Below the pieces are notes generated by a model, which saw only the letters and a list, made by a program, of their open reading frames with translations, was not told the origin of the DNA and did not search any database. A DNA stretch of 10,421 nt. Origin: an uncultured Victivallales bacterium (GTDB lineage: Bacteria; Verrucomicrobiota; Lentisphaeria; Oligosphaerales; JAFGRS01). The position numbers and the translations under genes are program-made. Within the stretch, counting starts at the first letter, position 1. Each line of letters opens with the position of its first letter. Positions 1 to 5,863 of this stretch are shown in pieces. The DNA lies in assembly GCA_903834675.1 (NCBI GenBank), contig CAILKC010000721.1, positions 1 to 10,421 of the forward strand, in the 5' to 3' direction.

Positions 1-35
1 CCGCCGCGGCGCCGACGCAGCGGCGCCCTCCAACG
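1..35 (-). repeat. GC-rich hairpin repeat, truncated by the window edge
   Basis: Read on the minus strand this begins with TTGGAGGGCG and runs into a GC-only hairpin. A 7-bp perfect stem (ggcgccg at 8-14, cggcgcc at 21-27) encloses a 6-nt loop. The same opening (GTTGGAGGGCG, then a GC-rich core ending in GCCGCGGCG) occurs on the plus strand near 9758-9790, so this is a copy of a dispersed intergenic element. It is cut off by the window start. It lies immediately outside the left inverted-repeat arm, whereas the related copy on the right lies inside the right arm, so it is not simply part of that repeat. Confidence 0.55.
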
Positions 36-43
36 CCCGAAGT

Positions 44-259
44 CCGCCGCGGCGGACTCCGGGCGGAATGGGAAGCGCCTGGTGTCATAGGAGGTTGCGG
101 CAAGTCTCATACAAGCAGGATCCCCGGTAGGTGCCGGACCTGACCGCCAGAGAACTCCGGTGCCCCGGCAGGGTATTCTGCCATTCGTCATGGGTCTTTG
201 GTCATTCGACATTCTGCGGTTCTCATACCAGCAAACCCCTAGGGAGCTGACTTGCGCCC
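44..259 (-). repeat. Left arm of 216-bp inverted repeat
   Basis: The reverse complement of this stretch aligns without gaps to 9995-10210. I count about 17 mismatches by hand, or roughly 92 percent identity. Blocks around GAGAACCGCAGAATGTCG and CTGCTTGTATGAGACTTGC are identical over long runs. The outer end contains a perfect 18-bp palindrome at 41-58 (centre CCGCGG). The arm holds two related sub-motifs, GGTATGAGAACCGCAG and TTGTATGAGACTTGC, suggesting it grew by internal duplication. No reading frame with coding character was found in it. It could be one of many dispersed intergenic repeats of this genome or the end of a mobile or invertible segment. Confidence 0.85.
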
Positions 260-429
260 TCCCCTCGCCCAGGGCTGTTTTAAGATTACGACCGCCGTCG
301 TACCGTCGGCAGTGAAGGCGGCGGCGACGGGCCGCGTCCGCGGCCCTCTGCCGCACGCAGTCCATGTCGCGGGTTGGCCATGTGCGCGTGGCAAGGTCGC
401 CGATGGCGACCGCGACACCGCTTTGGCTT
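260..429. other. Intergenic stretch with one strong hairpin
   Basis: No gene is supported here. The notable structure is a GC hairpin at 329-346: gggccgc and gcggccc form a perfect 7-bp stem around a 4-nt loop. It lies downstream of the minus-strand genes and could act as a transcription end for them, but there is no U-tract on either strand, so a terminator role is only possible. The short frames that cross this stretch lack consistent third-position GC bias or any recognisable motif. Confidence 0.4.
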
Positions 430-721
430 GGCGCCTGTGCCATGACTGACGGCGGGTGTTCTCGCGCAACCCGATGCGACGGTTCCTGACGTTCGGGGCC
501 AGGCTGAGGACGTAGAACCGGTTCTCGCGGTCGGCGGATGCAAAAGGCTTCGCTCGCCACCGCCCGCAGCGGACTGGCCACGGCGCGGGTATTGCGGTCG
601 GAATCGTCTTTGGGCGGTTCGACGAAGAAGTCGGGGATCTGCTGTTCGAAAGGACCTCACCCATCTCCCGCCGATACCCCAACTCTTCAGCCCTGCCTCG
701 CCCCGGCTGGCTCTGGGCCAC
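430..721 (-). pseudogene. Possible decayed reading frame behind the SGNH gene
   Basis: Coding character jumps between two minus-strand frames. A frame opening with GTG at 721 gives a GC3-rich segment (EELGYRREMGEVL). Near 650 the coding-like signal moves to another frame (FEQQIPDFFVEPPKDDSDRN, on through about residue AVASEAF near 546). It then returns to the first frame (DRENRFYVLSLAPNVRN, ending about 446). Read as one product this implies two compensating frameshifts near 650 and 545, which would be a decayed or misassembled gene. The first frame starts 15 bp after the stop of the SGNH gene, fitting a former operon partner. I do not recognise the family. The alternative is that these are chance open frames in GC-rich DNA, which is quite possible. 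Confidence 0.3.
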
Positions 722-736
722 CAGCCACGGGACGTT

Positions 737-2980
737 CTACGGGCCAAGCGGAGCGGCTGGGGGCGGCGACGGGGCAAGTTGGCGCAGACGCTCGGCGATC
801 AGCGGGTTTTCAGACGTGTCGGCGAAGGCCCGGCGCAGGCGTTCGGCCGCTGCGGCTGGCCGGCCGAGGCTGGTGAGGATATCGGCTTCCAGCAGTCGCG
901 GCAGGGGAGACAAGGGATCGTTGCCGATGGCCAGCGCGATCTCCGCCAGGGCTTCGTCGGCCCGGTTCTGTCCCCATAGCGCGCGGGCGAGGTTGCATCT
1001 GGCCCCGGTGTAGTTCGGTTTCAGGCTGAGCGCGCTGCGCCATTCGACGAGGGCCTCATCAACGCGACCCAGGGCGATGTAGATTCCGGCGAGGTTGTTG
1101 CGGGCTTCGACGTGGCCTGGTTTGGCGGCCAAGGCCAGGTGCAGCAGAGTCAAGGCGACCTCGCCCTGCCCGGACCGCAGACGGACGAGAGCCAGACCCA
1201 CATAGGCTTCGGCCAGGTCAGGCCGGATGCGCAAGGCCTGTCGGAAGAGGTCTTCCGCCTCGAGCGCGCGCCCCATATCCACATAGAGTGTACCCAGATT
1301 GTGGAGTGCATCTGGGGCGAAGGGCTGGAGTGCGGACACGGTTTGCCATGCGCGAGCCGCCGCGTCTTTGTCCCCGGCGGCGGAGAGCATCCTGGCCGCG
1401 CTGCGGCACAACCCCGGGTCGTCGGGCCGGACACGCTGAGCGGCCGCGTAGTCAGTGCGGGCCGCGGTCAGAACCGCCCCCTGGCGCAGTTGCAGTTCCA
1501 GCCGAGTCCTCTGTTCCCGATTCGCCTGCCATCCCATCTGCCGAGTGAAAGGCGCCCGCGTCCGCCGTTCGAGCATGTCGCGCTCGAGGCGGAGACGGTC
1601 CCACTCCGTGTAGGCCAGCACGCGGGAGCAGCGCTCGGCCACGGCAACCGCCGTCGGCGGATCGCGCACTGCGTGGTTGCCAAGCACTTCGAGCAGCGCT
1701 TCGGAGACCTGCGCCGCCATGATGGAGGTGCCCGTGAAGGTGAGATGCACGTGGTCAAGAAACGTGTCGACGCCAGCCGCCTCGCTTGAGGCCAGGCTAG
1801 CCTCGGCATCCACCAGGCGCACGCCAGAGTACGCTCCCGCCTCGCGGATGATACGGTCGAGCGCGGCATCGGTCCGGAAGCGGTATCGGTCCAGGTCGCG
1901 GGCCTTCCTGAAGCAGTCGTTGGCCCTCTCGGCCTGGCCCTGCTGCGCCAGGGTCTTGCCGAGCAGGAACCAGCCATCCGCGGCAGCGGGTTGCCGACGA
2001 ATCGCCGCCTCGAGGGGTTCCGTAGCGGAGTCCGCCAGGCCCGGGCCCTGCCGCTGCAGGGCGTCGGCCATGAGCGCGTCCCAATCCGGGTCGGGGGGTA
2101 AGGGTTTGCCGCTGAAGGGTGGGCAGGAGCGCAGGTTCACCGGCACGGTGCATAGGATCACCGGAACCTGGCGCTTTCGGGCTGCCTCCAGAATGTCCTC
2201 GAGATTCTGGCGAAAGTGTGCCTGAGTGACCTCCAGACGGGTATCGGTCGCGCCTACCTCCTGCTTGAGGGAATGCTCCATGCCACGCCAGTCGAGGACC
2301 TCTTCGCCAGGGCGCTGGACGGCCCGGCGCAGCGTGGCATCGAGAACCTGGCCCAGTCTGAGGCTCCGGACCGCCAAGCCAAGGCGCACCAGGCGCAGGC
2401 TGGGGGAGAAGGGGGTCAGGGTGGAGCCGATGCCGAAAGGCCCCACCACTTCGTTGTTCCCCATGTAGACCACGAGGGCGTCAGCATCCGCCTTGAGGCA
2501 ATCCCGTGCGATGGGAAGAATGGCATGCGAGTTCACCGCAGTCATGGCGGCATTGACGACCTGTACGGACCGGTCAGGGAGACGGTCGCGCAGAACCACT
2601 TCCAGCATTCGGGAGAGGCCATAGGCCGCATCCGGGTCGCCCATTGCGGCGGACTCCCCGAGAACGAAGATACGCACCGCGCCCGGAGCCTTGACCGTCG
2701 GCATTCCTTGGATCTCGGGTTCGCGCGCCAGAGCCCGCGGGAAGAAGCGGCGGCCAAAGGCGTGGTTCGTCATCCATTGCCCCTGTTCCCCCCCCACCGC
2801 GGGAACGAAGAAGTGGGGGTTGTACCCCACCCCCATAATCCTGAGGATCAACTCCAACACCGCCAGGACGAGCAACGGGAACAGGCCGAGAAACAGCCTC
2901 CCGATGAGTCTCGCTCGCCGTGACGGCGGCCCGGCGGTTAGCGGCGGCGCGGCGCCGTCTTGTCTGCCCGGTTCTGGCAC
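737..2980 (-). CDS. Membrane-anchored SGNH/GDSL-type protein with TPR repeats
   Basis: This 747-residue protein is probably an envelope-located SGNH-fold esterase or acyl-modifying enzyme. After a short basic N-terminus comes one hydrophobic segment (residues about 26-48, LIGRLFLGLFPLLVLAVLEL), so the remainder is likely outside the cytoplasmic membrane. The SGNH blocks are FVLGES with Ser110 as candidate nucleophile, GNNE at 174-177 and a DHVH motif with Asp409 and His412. A TPR-like unit at about 336-369 is embedded before the Asp/His block, and a run of TPR repeats fills about 500-735. The GTG at 2978-2980 was chosen because AAGGGGAG sits 6 nt upstream and the membrane segment follows at the usual distance. 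The open frame continues upstream to 3817, but that part is antisense to the carbamoyltransferase. ATG at 3046 is an alternative without a good ribosome site. The gene is divergent from the carbamoyltransferase, and such pairings suggest a shared glycan or metabolite substrate. The exact reaction is unknown. Confidence 0.85.
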   Translation of the reverse strand: MPEPGRQDGAAPPLTAGPPSRRARLIGRLFLGLFPLLVLAVLELILRIMGVGYNPHFFVPAVGGEQGQWMTNHAFGRRFFPRALAREPEIQGMPTVKAPGAVRIFVLGESAAMGDPDAAYGLSRMLEVVLRDRLPDRSVQVVNAAMTAVNSHAILPIARDCLKADADALVVYMGNNEVVGPFGIGSTLTPFSPSLRLVRLGLAVRSLRLGQVLDATLRRAVQRPGEEVLDWRGMEHSLKQEVGATDTRLEVTQAHFRQNLEDILEAARKRQVPVILCTVPVNLRSCPPFSGKPLPPDPDWDALMADALQRQGPGLADSATEPLEAAIRRQPAAADGWFLLGKTLAQQGQAERANDCFRKARDLDRYRFRTDAALDRIIREAGAYSGVRLVDAEASLASSEAAGVDTFLDHVHLTFTGTSIMAAQVSEALLEVLGNHAVRDPPTAVAVAERCSRVLAYTEWDRLRLERDMLERRTRAPFTRQMGWQANREQRTRLELQLRQGAVLTAARTDYAAAQRVRPDDPGLCRSAARMLSAAGDKDAAARAWQTVSALQPFAPDALHNLGTLYVDMGRALEAEDLFRQALRIRPDLAEAYVGLALVRLRSGQGEVALTLLHLALAAKPGHVEARNNLAGIYIALGRVDEALVEWRSALSLKPNYTGARCNLARALWGQNRADEALAEIALAIGNDPLSPLPRLLEADILTSLGRPAAAAERLRRAFADTSENPLIAERLRQLAPSPPPAAPLGP

Positions 2981-2986
2981 CAGGAA

Positions 2987-2994
2987 CTCCCCTT
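2987..2994 (-). promoter_or_regulatory. Ribosome binding site deciding the GTG start
   Basis: On the minus strand AAGGGGAG lies 6 nt before GTG 2980-2978. It is the best Shine-Dalgarno match in the upstream region and is the main reason for the 747-residue start call over the much longer open frame. Confidence 0.6.
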
Positions 2995-3292
2995 GTCGGT
3001 CCTTAGGCTGGCGTCGGCCTCGGCGGCGGGCAGAAGGCGCCAGCATGCAATCGGCGGGCTCTGCGACGAAGCTCCGGCCAACCGTGGGGGAGAACCATAG
3101 GTGAAGGAAGTCCCGCCTGCAACCGCCCGAGCCAGGAGACGAAGCCGCTCCGGGGCAAGCCGAGAGCTTGAAACCTCGTGCCCGGGAGCGATGTTGCCCC
3201 TCAGTATCCCACGGGTTGACGGATGGCGGATCTGCCGGCAAGCGCTGGTGGGGCATGGTTCTCCGGCGGCCCGCGGTGCCCTGCGGCAGACG
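2995..3292. other. Divergent intergenic region
   Basis: About 300 bp separate the divergent SGNH and carbamoyltransferase starts. Open frames cross it in both directions, but their translations are arginine- and proline-rich, without motifs, and end in the canonical N-terminus of the carbamoyltransferase, so I treat it as non-coding. It holds the ribosome site for the minus gene and a weak minus-strand promoter candidate. For the plus gene I see a TTGACG at about 3208 but no fitting -10 hexamer, and no clear ribosome site before ATG 3293. Confidence 0.5.
3094..3122 (-). promoter_or_regulatory. Candidate promoter for the SGNH gene
   Basis: On the minus strand TTGCAG (3122-3117) is followed after 17 nt by TATGGT (3099-3094). 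The -10 matches 4 of 6 consensus bases and the -35 only 3 of 6. Spacing and position would give a leader of about 100 nt before GTG 2980. In GC-rich DNA such matches are weak evidence. Confidence 0.25.
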
Positions 3293-5515
3293 ATGAACAT
3301 CCTCGGCATATCCGCATTCTACCATGACAGCGCCGCCTGTCTTCTGCGCGACGGCGTCATTGTGGCCGCGGCGCAGGAAGAGCGTTTCAGCCGCCGCAAG
3401 CACGATCCCGACTTCCCGGAACAGGCCATAGCCTTCTGTCTGAAGCAGGCGGGGCTGAGGACGACGGACCTCGAGGCCGTGGCGTTTTACGACAAGCCGA
3501 TGCTGAAGTTTGAGCGCATCCTCCAGACCCATCTCGGGGCGGCGCCGACGGGGCTGGCGGCTTTTGTGAAGGCCGTGCCTCTGTGGCTCAAGGAGAAGCT
3601 GTGGATCCGCGACCGCATCCAGTCGAGTCTGTCGTACCAAGGACCGATTCTCTTTCCCGAACACCACGAATCCCATGCGGCGGCGGCATTCTTCCCTTCT
3701 CCCTACGGCGAGGCGGCCATCCTCACCATGGACGGAGTCGGTGAATGGGCCACCACCAGCCTGGGGATCGGCAGCGGAAACCGGGTCAGGCTCCTCAGCG
3801 ACATCGCCTTCCCGCACTCCCTCGGGCTGCTCTACAGCGCCTTCGCTCAGTACTGCGGATTCCGCATCAACGACGGCGAGTACAAGCTGATGGGGCTGGC
3901 TCCCTACGGCCGCGCCGTCTTCGTCAATCGCATCCTGGAGGAACTGATCGAGGTGAAGGCAGACGGCTCTTTCCGTCTGAACCTGGCCTACTTCGACTAC
4001 TGCGGCGGGCTGGCCATGATTAACCAGCGCTTTGAGAAGCTCTTCGGCGGGCCGGCCCGAGAGCCCGAGAGCGCCCTCGATTCACGTTTTATGGATGCGG
4101 CCCGCTCCATTCAGGAGGTCACGGAGATGATTGTGCTGCGCCTCGCGGCGCAGGCGCGTCGTGAGACGGGGCTGCCGAATCTCTGCCTGGCGGGCGGCGT
4201 GGCTCTGAACTGTGTTGCCAATGGCAAGCTGCTGAAGTCTGGGTTGTTCGAGCGGGTGTGGGTCCAGCCCGCCGCGGGGGATGCCGGCGGCGCGGTCGGG
4301 GCGGCCTTTCTGGCTTGGCACCACTATTTCGACGCGGTCCGGGAGGCGCCGCGAGGCCAGGACGCCATGCAGGGCGCTCTCCTGGGCGATGCCTACGCGG
4401 ACGACGCGCTGCGCGAGGTCTTGTCCCAGCACTCGGTGCCCTACCGCGAGCTGGGCGGGCCCGCCCTGGCCGAGACGGTGGCGGATCTGCTGGCGGACGG
4501 CCGCGTCGTGGGCTGGTTCCAAGGCCGCATGGAGTTCGGGCCGAGGGCCTTGGGAAACCGCTCAATCCTGGCGGATGCGCGCTCGCCAGGGATGCGGGAG
4601 AGAATCAACTCCACGGTCAAGATGCGAGAGGACTTCCGGCCGTTTGCCCCGGCAGTACCAGCGGGCGTGGTCAGCGAGTACTTCGAGTTGGGCTGTGCCA
4701 GTCCCTACATGCTTTTCGTAGCGCCGGTCGCCGAGGCCCATCGGCGGGCGCTCAGCGAGGCGGACGGGCGCCTCGAGGGCCTCGACCAGGGCCGGGTCGT
4801 GCGTTCGGATATTCCGGCGGTGACGCATGTGGACCACTCCGCCCGGATCCAGACGGTGTCCGAGCCGGACAACCCCCGCTTCTATGCGCTTCTCGAGGCC
4901 CTGCAGAAACGCCATGGTTGCCCAGTGGTGGTCAACACGTCCTTCAACGTCCGCGGGGAACCCATCGTGCGGACCCCGCAAGAGGCCCTGAGGTGTTTTG
5001 CCGCCAGTGCCGGGATGGACGCCCTGGCCTTGGGGCCATTCCTGGTGCAAAGGCTGGACTTGGCGCCGGAGTCGTTGCTCCGCCTGGCGTCGATCGACGT
5101 TGCTTCCGCGGCCCGGCGGCCAACCGGCCCGGCAGACGGGGAGCTTCGCCGTTTCGGGCTGGGCCTGGCGTTGGGGTGTGCCATCTGGTCCGGCATCGCC
5201 CTGTGGCGCGGCTTTTCCTGGTGGTGGCTGCTGACCGTGCTCGCCCTCTGCCTGGGCCTCGCCGGCCTGACGCGGCAGCCGCTGCTGCGGCGGCTTGAAC
5301 GCCTGTTCGCAGCCGTCTCGGCAACGGTGGCGCAGGGGCTGAGCACGGTGCTCCTGACCGTGATCTTCGTCTTTGTCGTGGTGCCCATTGCCATGCTCGG
5401 ACGCCTCTTTGGCGTGGCTTTTCTTGAGCGCAGATTTCGCGATGACGCGGTAACGTACTGGCAGGCCCGGAGTCCGCTGCCGTCTGCTCCTGAGAGCTAC
5501 GAACGGCAGTTCTGA
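3293..5515 (+). CDS. O-carbamoyltransferase fused to an SxtJ-like membrane domain
   Basis: The NodU/CmcH/SxtI/TobZ family transfers a carbamoyl group from carbamoyl phosphate, via carbamoyl-adenylate, to a hydroxyl of a sugar or natural product. The 740-residue product starts with the family-typical MNILGISAFYHDSAAC. The N-terminal ASKHA (Kae1-like) domain spans about 1-350, with HHESHA at 124-129, MDGVGEW at 146-152 and AGGVALNCVANGK at 300-312. The C-terminal YrdC-like domain spans about 390-590, with EFGPRALGNRSI at 414-425, REDFRPFAP at 445-453 and NTSFNVRGEP at 548-557. Residues about 615-740 are extra: hydrophobic segments at about 623-659 and 684-705, then a tail DAVTYWQARSP...SYERQF resembling the end of SxtJ-family proteins. 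The family's core enzymes end near residue 600, so this looks like a fusion that tethers the enzyme to the membrane. The ATG at 3293 was chosen from the N-terminal motif; the 64-codon upstream extension has no family character. The SxtK-like gene follows after 54 bp. The acceptor substrate cannot be read from the sequence. Confidence 0.95.
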   Translation: MNILGISAFYHDSAACLLRDGVIVAAAQEERFSRRKHDPDFPEQAIAFCLKQAGLRTTDLEAVAFYDKPMLKFERILQTHLGAAPTGLAAFVKAVPLWLKEKLWIRDRIQSSLSYQGPILFPEHHESHAAAAFFPSPYGEAAILTMDGVGEWATTSLGIGSGNRVRLLSDIAFPHSLGLLYSAFAQYCGFRINDGEYKLMGLAPYGRAVFVNRILEELIEVKADGSFRLNLAYFDYCGGLAMINQRFEKLFGGPAREPESALDSRFMDAARSIQEVTEMIVLRLAAQARRETGLPNLCLAGGVALNCVANGKLLKSGLFERVWVQPAAGDAGGAVGAAFLAWHHYFDAVREAPRGQDAMQGALLGDAYADDALREVLSQHSVPYRELGGPALAETVADLLADGRVVGWFQGRMEFGPRALGNRSILADARSPGMRERINSTVKMREDFRPFAPAVPAGVVSEYFELGCASPYMLFVAPVAEAHRRALSEADGRLEGLDQGRVVRSDIPAVTHVDHSARIQTVSEPDNPRFYALLEALQKRHGCPVVVNTSFNVRGEPIVRTPQEALRCFAASAGMDALALGPFLVQRLDLAPESLLRLASIDVASAARRPTGPADGELRRFGLGLALGCAIWSGIALWRGFSWWWLLTVLALCLGLAGLTRQPLLRRLERLFAAVSATVAQGLSTVLLTVIFVFVVVPIAMLGRLFGVAFLERRFRDDAVTYWQARSPLPSAPESYERQF

Positions 5516-5569
5516 GGCGAGGGCGCTTCCGGGTGCAGTAGGAAGTCGTCTAAGAGAAGGTGGGTGCCG

Positions 5570-5728
5570 ATGGGCAAGTGGTCCATCTTGCGCGAACTCT
5601 GGCTCTATGTCAGAGTCAGGAAGAAGTGGTGGCTGCTGCCCATCGTGCTGCTCCTCCTGCTCCTTTCCGCTCTCATCGTGCTGACGGGAAGCAGCTCGCT
5701 GGCACCGTTGCTCTATCCCTTGTTCTGA
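5570..5728 (+). CDS. DUF5989 / SxtK-like membrane microprotein
   Basis: This 52-residue protein begins MGKWSILRELWLYVRVRKKW. Next comes a hydrophobic stretch at about residues 21-38 (WLLPIVLLLLLLSALIVL), then TGSSSLAPLLYPLF. This layout is that of DUF5989-type proteins: a Leu-Trp helix, an R(V)RKKWW basic patch, one membrane span, and a short tail ending near Ala-Pro and Phe. They are usually 50-55 residues long and sit next to carbamoyltransferase and SxtJ genes. AGAAGG at 5555-5560 lies upstream of the ATG, with a slightly long spacing of 9 nt. The gene follows the carbamoyltransferase by 54 bp on the same strand and is probably cotranscribed. Its function is not known for the family; a small scaffold or partner of the membrane-bound carbamoyltransferase is an inference. 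Confidence 0.87.
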   Translation: MGKWSILRELWLYVRVRKKWWLLPIVLLLLLLSALIVLTGSSSLAPLLYPLF

Positions 5729-5781
5729 CCGATGTTCCCTCTTATGGCAGCCGCAGAAGCACCCGTAACCTCGGCCTTGGG

Positions 5782-5809
5782 TTGACCCGGTGGGCGGCGG
5801 AACTACACT
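5782..5809 (+). promoter_or_regulatory. Candidate sigma70-like promoter for the 5864 gene
   Basis: TTGACC (5782-5787) and TACACT (5804-5809) are separated by 16 nt, matching 5 of 6 and 4 of 6 consensus bases. Transcription would start about 50 nt before ATG 5864. It lies after the stop of the microprotein gene, which suggests the downstream gene is transcribed separately. Confidence 0.4.
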
Positions 5810-5863
5810 AACGCCGCCGAACGGTCGGAAGCAAGTACACTCATCTTCCTAGTGGAGCTGACA

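Noticed and set aside
1112..1789. 225-codon plus-strand open frame and other frames opposite the SGNH-TPR gene
   Set aside because: They are antisense to a gene with clear SGNH and TPR motifs; no ribosome sites or motifs of their own.
2216..2923. 235-codon plus-strand open frame
   Set aside because: It is antisense to the SGNH catalytic domain; composition follows the complementary gene.
3101..3292. 64-codon N-terminal extension of the carbamoyltransferase
   Set aside because: The family N-terminus MNILGISAFYHDSAA begins exactly at 3293, and the extension has no family character.
2981..3817. Upstream part of a 1026-codon minus-strand open frame
   Set aside because: It is antisense to the carbamoyltransferase for over 500 bp, is rich in Arg/Pro without motifs, and a good ribosome site places the real start at GTG 2980.
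4258..5298. 346-codon plus-strand open frame
   Set aside because: It is a shadow inside the carbamoyltransferase, with Gly/Arg/Pro-rich translation typical of GC-rich out-of-frame reading.
3293..5728. Saxitoxin biosynthesis
   Set aside because: Only the carbamoylation-related SxtI/SxtJ/SxtK-like functions are present; the core genes such as the sxtA polyketide synthase-like gene are absent here and these families are widespread in other pathways.
5560..5811. 83-codon plus-strand frame overlapping the microprotein
   Set aside because: A different frame encodes the DUF5989-like protein with its membrane span; this one has no features.
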